A DNA stretch of 64,000 nucleotides from OLB6 sp964620125 (GTDB lineage Bacteria > Bacteroidota > Ignavibacteria > Kapaibacteriales > Kapaibacteriaceae). The translations under genes were made by a program, and so were the position numbers. Shown here in pieces: positions 9,313 through 18,585 of this stretch; position 1 is the stretch's first letter; the number at the start of each line of letters is the position of its first letter. The notes beneath the pieces are model-generated. The model did no database searches, was not told the origin of the DNA, and was given only the letters and a program-made list of their open reading frames with translations. The stretch covers positions 66,001-130,000 of the forward strand of contig CAZUGQ010000005.1 in NCBI GenBank assembly GCA_964620125.1. Direction: 5' to 3'.

Positions 9313-10227
9313 ATGCTAGCTGCCGGCCTCGATATCGGAACCAACACCATCCTCATGGTGATTGGTGACGTTGATGTTCTAGGCAACGTCAACGTGCTGG
9401 TTGATGAGCACCAGATACCGCGTCTTGGCGAAGGATTGTCGCAGCATGGCGGCATCGTTGTGGAAAGTGTAAGTAGGGCCACGCGAGTACTCCGAGAATA
9501 TCGAGGGCTCCTGAATAAGCATGGCAATCCACCCGTTGTTGCTGTTGCAACGGCGGCACTGAGAATTGCCAGTAACGGAGCTAAGGTTCGCCGGGAACTT
9601 GAGCAAGCCCTTGGCGCGCCGATTCACGTTATCAGTGGAGAACAGGAGGCTACACTTACCTATGCAGGGACTACACTTGGCGTGCAGGGTCCTGTGTCGG
9701 TTATCGACATCGGAGGTGGCAGCACAGAGGTAGTGCAAGGGATGGACGGTAGGCCATCGTGGGCAACAAGCATTCCTGTGGGATCGGTGATGCTGTCTGA
9801 GCTGTACTGCTCGATAAAACCTGTACCGCCAGAGCAGCAGTCCGCACTTCGTACTCACATACAGTCAGTGGCAGGGCAACACATATCCAGCCGACCGCCT
9901 ACACCTCGGTCCCGACTCCTGGCCGTTGCTGGCACGGCAACTGCCCTTGCCATGTTGGATTCCGGGGAATCGCAGTACAATGCGGCAGCCGTACAGGGTT
10001 ATACACTGGACATTCGGTCTGTTATGGAATGGTCACATCGGTTGTTAGGCATGTCTTTGAATCATCTCCTGGCTCTCCCCGGACTAGACCCTCGCCGTGC
10101 CGACGTGCTCCCGGCCGGAGTAACTATCCTTGCGGAGGTCATGGAGTTGCTCGGTTCAGCTAACGTAACGATTTCCGTTAGGGGGCTTCGATATGGTGCC
10201 CTATTGGCTGCGGCTGGTCGCTTCTGA
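9313..10227 (+). CDS. ppx: Ppx/GppA-family exopolyphosphatase/pppGpp phosphatase
   Basis: This 304-residue ASKHA-fold phosphatase hydrolyses polyphosphate or pppGpp; the sequence does not say which. It shows LDIGTNTILMVIGD at the N-terminus (phosphate loop 1), ATAALRIASNG, SGEQEA, and VIDIGGGSTEVV (phosphate loop 2) near the middle. It lacks the C-terminal HD-like extension of long E. coli Ppx and matches the short Ppx forms of Bacteroidota and actinobacteria. It follows mutB by 11 nt on the same strand and is probably cotranscribed. Confidence 0.9.
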   Translation: MLAAGLDIGTNTILMVIGDVDVLGNVNVLVDEHQIPRLGEGLSQHGGIVVESVSRATRVLREYRGLLNKHGNPPVVAVATAALRIASNGAKVRRELEQALGAPIHVISGEQEATLTYAGTTLGVQGPVSVIDIGGGSTEVVQGMDGRPSWATSIPVGSVMLSELYCSIKPVPPEQQSALRTHIQSVAGQHISSRPPTPRSRLLAVAGTATALAMLDSGESQYNAAAVQGYTLDIRSVMEWSHRLLGMSLNHLLALPGLDPRRADVLPAGVTILAEVMELLGSANVTISVRGLRYGALLAAAGRF

Positions 10228-10315
10228 TAGGCGGAAGTACCTATAGAGCAATTACTTATTGCGATAAGCGTAGAAATCTGTGCAAGTTTGTACTGCCATT
10301 TTTTAGGGAGTTCGC

Positions 10316-11224
10316 GTGCCAGGATTGGCATCTCTACTTGTCCTATTGCTCTCCACGTCCAACGCCCCGCAGGTGAAGGACACGGCTTTCTCCTTGCGCT
10401 ACAATCTGCCTGTTGGCCTTTCCTTTACGTACCGCATCACCACGGATCAGTTCGTTATTCGAAATGCTGGAGTCAGGCTCCACACGGCTGTTAAAATGGA
10501 GATCGCCGGTTATGACGAAAATGGGCATAGCATCTGCCGATTTAGCTTGAAAAGCGATACCGTCACAAACGAGGACGACAACTGGGTCTATCGTCCGATG
10601 GGTGATATCTACTTTGGCGGACATCGGTTGTATGCGGAGGCAGGCCATGTGGAGCTGCTTCTGGATGCAACAGGGCATTTGGTAGACAATACGCCATCCG
10701 TGGAAGACCTGAACAGGATGCCCGAGACTGTTACGCAGTTTTCGCGAACGGTCGACGTGCAGGAGAACGACCCTGAACTTCTTGGTGCATCTGGTTCATA
10801 CATGCTGCAGTTCATTGTACCATCCTTGCCGGACTCAGCACAGTACAAGCTTCATACGAAGTATGTTGACACGGTAATGTTCAACTCCCGGGCTGTGCAC
10901 CTCCCCACCACATACGGTACTGGTGCCGTAAACGAGAAGAAGCAAGCACGCCTGCTTCTCACAGACACCTTGTTGCGGACATCCGTTTTGGATTCTGTTC
11001 GGCTTGTTGGCGACCGTTACATAGGGTTTATGACCCTGACCAATGAAAGGCGCAACGCCCTCGGAGGATACTACACCTCGCTTACCGAAGTTGAGCGTGA
11101 CATGACGAGCGGCATCGTACGCTCCGTGCGTGAACGGTGCTACCGCAGATCGGGTGATGATACGCGCCTTGCGTACTACGCAAGAGCGGAGCTTCTTTCC
11201 AGTGAGCCGATAAAGCGCAAGTAA
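10316..11224 (+). CDS. Hypothetical exported protein
   Basis: This 302-residue protein is not recognised. The GTG start has a good ribosome-binding site (AGGGAG at 10305-10310). The N-terminus PGLASLLVLLLSTSNAPQ is a short hydrophobic segment consistent with export. The rest is rich in beta-type sequence (LRYNLPVGLSFTYRITTDQF, GDIYFGGHRLYAEAGHVELL) with no cysteine pairs or catalytic motif that I can name. It sits between ppx (same strand) and the convergent kgd gene. Confidence 0.65.
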   Translation: MPGLASLLVLLLSTSNAPQVKDTAFSLRYNLPVGLSFTYRITTDQFVIRNAGVRLHTAVKMEIAGYDENGHSICRFSLKSDTVTNEDDNWVYRPMGDIYFGGHRLYAEAGHVELLLDATGHLVDNTPSVEDLNRMPETVTQFSRTVDVQENDPELLGASGSYMLQFIVPSLPDSAQYKLHTKYVDTVMFNSRAVHLPTTYGTGAVNEKKQARLLLTDTLLRTSVLDSVRLVGDRYIGFMTLTNERRNALGGYYTSLTEVERDMTSGIVRSVRERCYRRSGDDTRLAYYARAELLSSEPIKRK

Positions 11225-11285
11225 GCGGAAGCTTAGCGCTGCTTAACGAAAAGCAGACACTCGACGCCACCTTATTCAAGGAACA

Positions 11286-14200
11286 CTACGCCAAGGCTGC
11301 AAAGGCCGCAGTTAACAGTGTTTCTTGCTCGCGCTCATGCACTTTTGCCGATCCCGTAGCTGGGCTAGCGGCAGCAGCTCGGCCTACGTAGTGAAGACTC
11401 TGGTCCATGCGAAGCAGCTTACGAAGTTGAGGTTGTAGGAAGAACCATGCGCCCATGTTCTGCGGTTCTTCCTGGCACCATACCACTTCGGTAGCAGACG
11501 GGTACCTGCTTAGCACCTTGCTGATGAGTTCTTCATGCAAGGGATACACCTGCTCCAGCCGCACGAGGGCAACATTCTGCTCCTGCTTGAGCTGTTCACG
11601 TTTCCGGGCAACTTCGAAATGCACCTTGCCGGTGGTGAGGATGATGCGTCGAACTGCCGAAGGATCCACCACCGTGGTATCATCCAACACCTCGCGGTAG
11701 CTACCGGAGATGATTTCGTCGGATGAAGAAGAAAACACCCTCAGGTATCCCTTTGGCGTCATGACTACAAGAGGCTTCCTCCATTCAGCAAGCACCTGCC
11801 TGCGGATGGCATGAAAGTAATTGGCCGGCGAGGTAAAGTTGCAAACCACCATGTTGTCCTGAGCACAGAGCTGCAGGAAACGCTCCAGTCGTGCACTGCT
11901 ATGCTCTGGACCCTGTCCGTCGTAGCCATGCGGAAGCAAAAGGGTAATGTTAGAGCGTTGACCCCATTTCTCTTCGGCACTTGATATGAATTGGTCGATC
12001 ACGATTTGAGCACCGTTGGCAAAGTCACCAAACTGAGCTTCCCAGATCGTTAAGTCATTTTTTGCAATGGTACTGTAGCCATATTCGAATCCAAGCACGG
12101 CATATTCAGAGAGGAAAGAGTCGTAAATGTGCAAGCGTTTGGATCCATTGGCAATGCGATTGAGTGGAACGATGCGCCGTTCATTCACGATATCGCTCTG
12201 CACAGCCTGCCTGTGGTTGAAGGTACCACGTCCGGTGTCCTGACCCGTTATTCTCACGCTATGACCCTCGGAAATCAGAGCTCCGAATGCCAGCGCCTCT
12301 GCCATGCCCCACTGTACGATACCTTGATCGAGCTGAGACTTCCTCTTGTCTAGCTCTGCCTTTACCTTGGCATGGATGTGAAAGTCTTCTGGTACAGAGC
12401 AAACAGCCTCTGCCAACCGGAGCATCAGATCACGGCTAATGGTTGTATTCACCGGCGCGAACATGTTGTACTGCAAGCGAGCAGGAGTTGCAACAGCGGC
12501 AGCCGTTGAGCGGTTGTCGAAGGCACGTTCGAGTACCTGATGCTCTTCGGCAGTGATGTGCACCAACTCATCTGGGGTGAGCACACCTTCAGCAATCAGC
12601 CTATTGCCATACTGACTGCGCACAGGAACCATGTTGCGAATCTTCTTGTACAGCAATGGCTGTGTGGCAGTTGGGTCGTCCTGCTCGTTGTGGCCGTACT
12701 TGCGGTAGCAGTACATGTCAATCACCACGTCGTCGTTAAACCGCTCACGGTAGGTAAAGGCAAACTGCGCCGCTGCTCGGCAGGCTTCCGGATCGTCTCC
12801 ATTTACATGCAGAATAGGCACCATGAGCATCTTCGCGATGCCTGACGCATAAGGAGTGGAGCGCGAGTCCTCGGGACTTGTGGTGAAACCGATTTGGTTG
12901 TTGATGATGACGTGAATCGTGCCACCAGTTCTGTACCCAGCAAGCCGAGCCATGTTGAGCGTTTCAGCAACGATACCTTGGCCCGCAAATGCTGCATCGC
13001 CGTGAATGAGAATCGGTAATACGCTTGTGTAGTTCTCATCCCCACTTTCATCCATCAGTGCTCGAGCTATACCCTCCACTACGGGGTTCACGGCTTCGAG
13101 GTGACTGGGGTTGGGTGCAAGGAACATTGGCAACGTTTTACCTGTGCTGCTCTCGTAGGTTCCTCGCGCTCCAAGATGGTACTTTACGTCACCAGAACCC
13201 TGATACGAATCAGGATCAATGGCACCTTCGAACTCATTGAACAGCTTTTCGAGTGGCTTGCCCATCATGTTCACAAGAACGTTCAACCGACCGCGATGGG
13301 CCATGCCAATCACAGCACCACGAAGCTCTTCGTTGGCAGCATGCTCAAGTACTTCGTCAACAATGATAAGCGCACTCTCTCCACCTTCGAGAGAAAAGCG
13401 CTTTGCGCCGAGGAACTTGGTGTGAAGAAACGTTTCGAGTGATTCTGCTCGAATGAGTTTGCGGAACGTATCAAGCTTACGATCCTTACTCAGCGCAGTC
13501 TTCAGGTGTGTTGTTTCCACAGTATTCTGCACCCACGTACGCTTTTCAAGATCTTGAATGTGCATCCACTCGATGCCGATCTGATCGCAATACGTGTCTC
13601 GCAACATGGAGATGATGTCTCGCAATGTTGCACGTTTTACGCCGCCCAAGCCCCCTGTATCAAACTCCCTATCAAGATCCCAGATCGTAAAGCCGTAATG
13701 CGCTGGATCGAGTTCCGGGTAGTAGTAAGCCTCCAAACCCAGAGGATTGATGTCGGCCAGCATGTGTCCACGAACGCGGTAATTGTGGATAAGCTGAACT
13801 ACCCTACCCTCCTTGTCGATGATCTCGGGCTGATCCTGGGGTAAGAATGGGTTTACGCCTTTCTCGAGGTCCCAGCGAACAGGTTCGAATGGGATCTCGA
13901 AGGCAGCGAATATCTGATCGTAGAATCTGTTCTCGCCAATCAGGAGGCGATGCATTTGTTGGAGAAATTCTCCGCTTTCGGCACCTTGTATCACGCGGTG
14001 ATCATAGGTGCTGGTTAGCGTAACAACCTTGGAGATGGCAAGCGTGCTTAACACGTCTGGCAACATTGCCTGAAACTCTGCCGGGTACTCTATACTCCCG
14101 GCAGCTATGATGGTCCCCTGCCCTTCCATGAGCCTGGGCATACTCATCACAGTGCCAATCATTCCCGGATTTGTAAGGGTTACCGTAGCACCAGACAGAT

Positions 14201-14942
14201 CATCGGGCGTGAGCTTATTAGTGCGTGCCTTCTCAATGATGTCGTCGTAGGCTGCTGCAAACTCCTTGAACGTCATGTCCTGCGCATTCTTCACGCTTGG
14301 CACGAGCAGCACACGTGAACCATCACGTCGCGTTACGTCAACAGCAAGTCCAAGATTGATTGCTTTACGCTGAACCTTGACGGCAACACCATTATGCACG
14401 CCGTACGTGTTGTTCAGGTTTGGTGTACGTTCCAGGGCCTTCACGATGGCCCACGCAAGAATGTGGGTAAAGGAAAGCTTGCTCTGCCGCCGCTTGCTTC
14501 GGTACTCGTTGATGATGCGCCGGTTTTCATCCAACGCCTTAACAGGCACATTGCGCACGCTTGTTGCCGTCGGTACGTGCAGGGATCGCTCCATGTTTTC
14601 GGCGATCCTGCTGGCGATCGAAGAGAGCGGGATGAGCTCGTCTCCTTCAAATAGCACAGGCAAGTGCGTGGCACCTTTCTCTATGCCGGCATTGCTCGGT
14701 GCTGCTTTTGCATCACTCTGGATGGGCGCTGGCACAGACTGCGTTGGAGTAGCTGAGGAAGACGGGGGTGCAGACGCCTGCACTGCAGGACCTCTGCTGG
14801 CAGTATCTCCGTTCTCGCTGCTCGCTATGGTTTCTGGCTTGTAGCTCTGGAAATAGGCACGCCATTCGGGCGTAACCGAGTCGGGATCGCGCAGGTAGTC
14901 GAAGTAAAGTTCATCAACGTATGCGCTGTTCATCGACATCAT
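11286..14942 (-). CDS. kgd: Multifunctional 2-oxoglutarate decarboxylase/dehydrogenase E1 with succinyltransferase-like domain
   Basis: This 1218-residue fused enzyme joins 2-oxoglutarate to the TCA cycle. Residues 1-45 resemble the E1o N-terminus (YVDELYFDYLRDPDSVTPEW), and a Pro/Ala/Ser linker runs to about 90. A dihydrolipoyl acyltransferase-like catalytic domain spans about 110-330, with TSTYDHRVIQGAESGEF. The ThDP-dependent E1 part follows (VIGMAHRGRLNVLVN, HGDAAFAGQGIVAETLNM, INNQIGFTT, LLLPHGYDGQGPEHSSARLER). No lipoyl domain is present, as in mycobacterial KGD. A -7 box lies at 14972-14979. The ATG at 14940 is the first of several possible starts. Confidence 0.93.
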   Translation of the reverse strand: MMSMNSAYVDELYFDYLRDPDSVTPEWRAYFQSYKPETIASSENGDTASRGPAVQASAPPSSSATPTQSVPAPIQSDAKAAPSNAGIEKGATHLPVLFEGDELIPLSSIASRIAENMERSLHVPTATSVRNVPVKALDENRRIINEYRSKRRQSKLSFTHILAWAIVKALERTPNLNNTYGVHNGVAVKVQRKAINLGLAVDVTRRDGSRVLLVPSVKNAQDMTFKEFAAAYDDIIEKARTNKLTPDDLSGATVTLTNPGMIGTVMSMPRLMEGQGTIIAAGSIEYPAEFQAMLPDVLSTLAISKVVTLTSTYDHRVIQGAESGEFLQQMHRLLIGENRFYDQIFAAFEIPFEPVRWDLEKGVNPFLPQDQPEIIDKEGRVVQLIHNYRVRGHMLADINPLGLEAYYYPELDPAHYGFTIWDLDREFDTGGLGGVKRATLRDIISMLRDTYCDQIGIEWMHIQDLEKRTWVQNTVETTHLKTALSKDRKLDTFRKLIRAESLETFLHTKFLGAKRFSLEGGESALIIVDEVLEHAANEELRGAVIGMAHRGRLNVLVNMMGKPLEKLFNEFEGAIDPDSYQGSGDVKYHLGARGTYESSTGKTLPMFLAPNPSHLEAVNPVVEGIARALMDESGDENYTSVLPILIHGDAAFAGQGIVAETLNMARLAGYRTGGTIHVIINNQIGFTTSPEDSRSTPYASGIAKMLMVPILHVNGDDPEACRAAAQFAFTYRERFNDDVVIDMYCYRKYGHNEQDDPTATQPLLYKKIRNMVPVRSQYGNRLIAEGVLTPDELVHITAEEHQVLERAFDNRSTAAAVATPARLQYNMFAPVNTTISRDLMLRLAEAVCSVPEDFHIHAKVKAELDKRKSQLDQGIVQWGMAEALAFGALISEGHSVRITGQDTGRGTFNHRQAVQSDIVNERRIVPLNRIANGSKRLHIYDSFLSEYAVLGFEYGYSTIAKNDLTIWEAQFGDFANGAQIVIDQFISSAEEKWGQRSNITLLLPHGYDGQGPEHSSARLERFLQLCAQDNMVVCNFTSPANYFHAIRRQVLAEWRKPLVVMTPKGYLRVFSSSSDEIISGSYREVLDDTTVVDPSAVRRIILTTGKVHFEVARKREQLKQEQNVALVRLEQVYPLHEELISKVLSRYPSATEVVWCQEEPQNMGAWFFLQPQLRKLLRMDQSLHYVGRAAAASPATGSAKVHEREQETLLTAAFAALA

Positions 14943-14971
14943 AAGGGAAGAAACCCTGGTGGTACGTTCTT

Positions 14972-14979
14972 CAAAACTA
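14972..14979 (-). promoter_or_regulatory. -7 box TAGTTTTG upstream of kgd
   Basis: On the minus strand this is an exact TAnnTTTG match, 29 bases from the kgd start. It predicts a leader of roughly 20-25 nt. No good -33 TTG is visible. Confidence 0.4.
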
Positions 14980-15016
14980 GGTGAAATTCATGGACGAGGT
15001 CTACACGATCCTTCCA

Positions 15017-15691
15017 TCACCGTGCCAATTGCGCAAACACAAGCCCCCTATCTGACCGTTCCTTGTCGCGTCGGTAGGAGTGAAACCGACTGTCGGCAAT
15101 GGTGCAGGATGCGTCTACCTCGATGTGGTTGCCCAGAACACCGCAAGAAAGGAGCTCGGCAACGAGAGCTTTGTGATTGTCGAACAACCACCGATCCTTG
15201 GTTCTGGGGTCCGGCTCGCAAAATTTGCTTAGAACGGACCGGACGTCGGGCCCTACCTGGTAGTTGGCCGCACTAGCGCATGGGCTTAACCACACAAATA
15301 GGTCCTGGGCCGATGTTCCAAACACTGCCTGCATGGTTGTGATAGCTGCCGTGGTAACCCCCTGGGCGGTGCCCCTCCATCCGCTGTGAACAACGCCAAC
15401 AACCCTGCGCACGGCATCATGCAACACGATGCCGCAGCAGTCGGCAACTCTAACGGCAACAACAAGGCCTGGCACGTCGGTAAGAATTCCGTCGGACTCC
15501 ACCTGATCATCCAGTGGTTGTGCTTGAAGGTGAACTTCCTTGGTAATCGTGTGTATAGCTACACCGTGCACCTGCCTTACCGTTGCCAGATGCTGTCCAG
15601 AGGATCCCAGCACCTCCAGCAGTTCTGCCGCACTCGTGCCCACATGTGTGATCCCACAACGAACATTACCTGCTCTTCCCCATGTAATCAT
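15017..15691 (-). CDS. pgeF: Purine nucleoside phosphorylase/laccase-domain protein of the YfiH/YlmD family
   Basis: The protein has 224 residues from the ATG at 15689-15691; an ATG at 15718 would add nine. Family hallmarks are present: QVHG, SDGILTDVPGLVVAVRVADCCGIVLHD (zinc-binding cysteine region), VVHSGWRGTAQGV and LSPCASAANYQVG. The C-terminus FHSYRRDKERSDRGLVFAQL is the conserved end. Members act as multicopper-like oxidases, purine nucleoside phosphorylases or cell-wall-linked hydrolases. The 5' end overlaps the 3' end of the ComEC gene by 26 bp, so the two are coupled. One octamer lies near the C-terminus. Confidence 0.88.
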   Translation of the reverse strand: MITWGRAGNVRCGITHVGTSAAELLEVLGSSGQHLATVRQVHGVAIHTITKEVHLQAQPLDDQVESDGILTDVPGLVVAVRVADCCGIVLHDAVRRVVGVVHSGWRGTAQGVTTAAITTMQAVFGTSAQDLFVWLSPCASAANYQVGPDVRSVLSKFCEPDPRTKDRWLFDNHKALVAELLSCGVLGNHIEVDASCTIADSRFHSYRRDKERSDRGLVFAQLAR

Positions 15692-17330
15692 GCCACGAAC
15701 GTACGAAGGGCAAACCATGATGGTGGCCGATGAACGCTCTACGCTCCATTCCCCCTACACGAGCATGAATAGCAACTCCATGTGCCGCAGGACGCAGAAA
15801 CGTGCCCTGAGGAAGGGGGCTTGGAATCTGCGCTGCCATCGCAACGAGTATAACAGCTATCGAGATGCGGGTGAGTAGCAACCGCATGGTTGTGCTCCGC
15901 AGCAACCACATGGTGCCAATGGTAAATCCCGTGCCTATGAGTGTGGCACGTGCATGCGAAAGTTGTGGTGTATAGCTGGCTGCCACTGTCACAACCGGTT
16001 CTGTTGCATTAATCAATACATGTGCACACCATGATGCCGCAGAGGCCAGCGCATCACTCCACATGCCAAGGGTAACCAGTACGAGGCCACATAACATGGC
16101 TGCCGACAGCAAAGGAACAACCACAAGGTTTACTAAAGGCGACCAAATTGCGAACTGACTAAAGAGCAGGGCTGATGGTATGGCCACACCAGTCGATGCA
16201 GCAAGGTTCATTGACGCTGCACTGCTGAAGGCTCTTTTCACCGTCGTCATCCGAACCGTAATCCGATTCATGCATCCACTCCACGCTGGAAGCAGCACGA
16301 TAATCGCTCCAGTAGCAGCAATGCTGAGGAGGAATGACGGACGCACAATGAGTGCCGGATCTACGACGAGCTGCAGAATGACCACAGCGCTGAAGATGTT
16401 CATGGCATCAACAGTTCGTTGCATCATGCGGCCAACAAACATCAACGTGGCCATAAGAACTGCTCGGACAGCCGGTGGTTCCGATCCAGTGAAAACCACA
16501 AAAAGCAGTAGAACGCCTACTACCACCACAAGATGCCACCGTCGGCGCGGCTGTCCACCAACACAGGCAAGCACAATGCCCATAATGATTCCTACATGGG
16601 CACCACTAACTGCAAGCACATGAGCAGTACCGCTAGCGGCAAAGGCGGCCCGCTGTTCGTTTTCCAGATGTTCCGTGTTACCAGCTATGATACCAAGCAG
16701 CAATCCCGCTACATACGGCGAGCACCAGCGGCGTAGGTGGGCTTCGAACTTCTTCTGTAAAGCATGAAAAAATTGTTCATGGCCAGGTGCTTGCCGAATC
16801 ACTCGCATATCGTGAGCCGTGCCAATGAACGTCGCATTGCGTCCACCTGCCCACGTCTGCTCCGAAAAATCACCTTCGAAAACAGCCGTGCACGGAAGGT
16901 GAAACGTGGCAGACGCGATTACCCAAGCCCCCTTCAATGTGGTCGCTGAAGCTGGCTTGTAGATGTGCACAAGCGCTGTGCATGCCGTTGCAGGTGCATC
17001 CCGAAGATCAACCTCGCCAGCTATCAGGAGTGTCTTCACGGTGTCGGCGCGTCGCGATTCATCAACCACAAGCCCTTCAATTCGGCCGCGCATGTGCAGC
17101 GATTCAACCCGCATCGGCTGATGGACAATGTGAGAAGCCAACCACGAGCCAAGGGCCAAGCCAGCTGCCAGTCGCCACCAGGTAAGCCGAAGTGCCACGA
17201 AGGTGATGCTTGCCACCACAAAACCGGCCGCCAGCGCGACACAAACGGCGTTCGGAGTTTGCCACTGGAGTTGCACACCCGCTGCAGGGAGAGCAACAAG
17301 TGCCAGTGAAAGAAGGGGCCGATGTTTCAT
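15666..17330 (-). CDS. comEC: ComEC/Rec2-family membrane protein (competence channel)
   Basis: This 554-residue polytopic membrane protein resembles the DNA-uptake channel ComEC. It has N-terminal membrane spans, an OB-like soluble stretch (about 75-170), and the Competence domain with SGTAHVLAVSGAHVGI at about 233-247. About eight more membrane segments follow. It ends about 50 residues after the last span, so the C-terminal metallo-beta-lactamase domain of full-length ComEC is absent. The frame is open to 17399, but M-K-H-R-P at 17330 is a more normal membrane-protein start. It overlaps pgeF downstream. Two octamers lie in the gene. Confidence 0.85.
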   Translation of the reverse strand: MKHRPLLSLALVALPAAGVQLQWQTPNAVCVALAAGFVVASITFVALRLTWWRLAAGLALGSWLASHIVHQPMRVESLHMRGRIEGLVVDESRRADTVKTLLIAGEVDLRDAPATACTALVHIYKPASATTLKGAWVIASATFHLPCTAVFEGDFSEQTWAGGRNATFIGTAHDMRVIRQAPGHEQFFHALQKKFEAHLRRWCSPYVAGLLLGIIAGNTEHLENEQRAAFAASGTAHVLAVSGAHVGIIMGIVLACVGGQPRRRWHLVVVVGVLLLFVVFTGSEPPAVRAVLMATLMFVGRMMQRTVDAMNIFSAVVILQLVVDPALIVRPSFLLSIAATGAIIVLLPAWSGCMNRITVRMTTVKRAFSSAASMNLAASTGVAIPSALLFSQFAIWSPLVNLVVVPLLSAAMLCGLVLVTLGMWSDALASAASWCAHVLINATEPVVTVAASYTPQLSHARATLIGTGFTIGTMWLLRSTTMRLLLTRISIAVILVAMAAQIPSPLPQGTFLRPAAHGVAIHARVGGMERRAFIGHHHGLPFVRSWHDYMGKSR

Positions 17331-17497
17331 ACAGCACTGTGCTACCGGGGTGTCAGCATGTGACGCACGTCCCTGTTGAAAACTTGCCATTCGTGCCACT
17401 CGGTCTGACTTTGCACAACCTGTAATTTCACCGCTCGGTCACAATTCCGGGTACCGCACACACAGGGTGCATGCTCACCGTTCACTACGAGGAAACC

Positions 17498-18571
17498 ATG
17501 GCAGACGCAAAACAGGAATCAGCAAAAAAGACCACTGAACCCAAGGTTCTGGAAGCAAAGCTCAAGGCCGCTCAACTGGCAATCGATCAGATCGAGAAGC
17601 AGTTCGGCAAGGGCTCCATCATGCGCTTGAGCGATGACAATCCGATACAGGTAGATGCCATCTCCACTGGCTGCTTATCCCTCGATGCCGCTATTGGCAT
17701 TGGAGGCGTGCCCCGAGGCCGAATTGTGGAGATTTTCGGACCTGAGTCGTCCGGAAAAACAACCGTGTGTTTGCAAGTGATTGCCGAAGCACAGAAGGCA
17801 GGGGGCTTGGCCGCATTTGTTGATACGGAACATGCACTTGATGTTCAGTACGCCCAACGCTTGGGTGTTGACTTGAACAACCTTCTGTTATCGCAGCCAG
17901 AGTTCGGTGAACAAGCCTTGGAGATAGTGGAAACACTGGTACGCTCTGGAGCCATCGATGTGATCATTGTTGACTCCGTTGCGGCGCTTACGCCACGAGT
18001 AGAAATCGAAGGAGACATGGGTGATGCTCAGATGGGGTCACAGGCACGCCTGATGAGTCAGGCTATGCGAAAGCTCAATGCTGCCATCGGCAGGAGCAAC
18101 ACCACCGTGATTTTTACCAACCAACTCCGCTCGAAGATTGGTGTGATCTACGGTAATCCGGAAACCACTACTGGTGGCAACGCTCTCAAATATTATGCGT
18201 CGGTGAGGATTGATGTACGGCGCAAGGATGTGATCAAGGATGGTCAGGACATTGTTGGCAACCGCGTGCGAGCCAAGATTGTGAAGAACAAGGTGGCTCC
18301 CCCATTCAAGGAAGTGGAGTTCGATATCATGTACAACGAAGGCATTTCCCGCCTTGGCGACATGATTGACCTTGCCGTAGAAAGTGGCGTAATTAGCAAG
18401 TCCGGCTCCTGGTTTACCTACCGCGATGAACGTGTGCAGGGCCGGGATGGCATGCGCAAACTTCTGCAAGAGGATACCGCACTGTTTGCTGCACTCGATG
18501 CCGATGTTCGGAAGTTGTTGCATCTGCCGGTTGCCGGTTCTCCGTCGGCGAATGGGAAGAAGGAGCAATAA
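17498..18571 (+). CDS. recA: Recombinase A
   Basis: This is the strand-exchange ATPase of homologous recombination and coprotease of the SOS response. It has 357 residues from the ATG at 17498, which is preceded by GAGG at a good distance; an upstream in-frame ATG at 17471 would add nine unlikely residues. It contains the QFGKGSIMRL start, Walker A GPESSGKTT (81-89), VIIVDSVAALTPRVEIEGDMGD, the QALEIVETLVRSGAIDV region and TGGNALKYYASVRIDVRR (loop L2 region). recX follows after 14 nt. I see no SOS box of a known type upstream. One octamer is inside. Confidence 0.98.
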   Translation: MADAKQESAKKTTEPKVLEAKLKAAQLAIDQIEKQFGKGSIMRLSDDNPIQVDAISTGCLSLDAAIGIGGVPRGRIVEIFGPESSGKTTVCLQVIAEAQKAGGLAAFVDTEHALDVQYAQRLGVDLNNLLLSQPEFGEQALEIVETLVRSGAIDVIIVDSVAALTPRVEIEGDMGDAQMGSQARLMSQAMRKLNAAIGRSNTTVIFTNQLRSKIGVIYGNPETTTGGNALKYYASVRIDVRRKDVIKDGQDIVGNRVRAKIVKNKVAPPFKEVEFDIMYNEGISRLGDMIDLAVESGVISKSGSWFTYRDERVQGRDGMRKLLQEDTALFAALDADVRKLLHLPVAGSPSANGKKEQ

Positions 18572-18585
18572 CGGATCACGTAATA

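Noticed and set aside
10248..10262. Short hairpin GCAAT/ATTGC between ppx and the next gene, as a terminator
   Set aside because: Only five base pairs, no T run, and the following gene is on the same strand with its own ribosome-binding site.
11222..11246. Repeated GCTTA segments after 11224 as a bidirectional terminator
   Set aside because: Stems of five pairs only and no T run on either strand.
14377..14844. Plus-strand open frame of 155 codons within the kgd linker region
   Set aside because: It arises from the Pro/Ala/Ser-rich linker on the other strand and has no recognisable domain.
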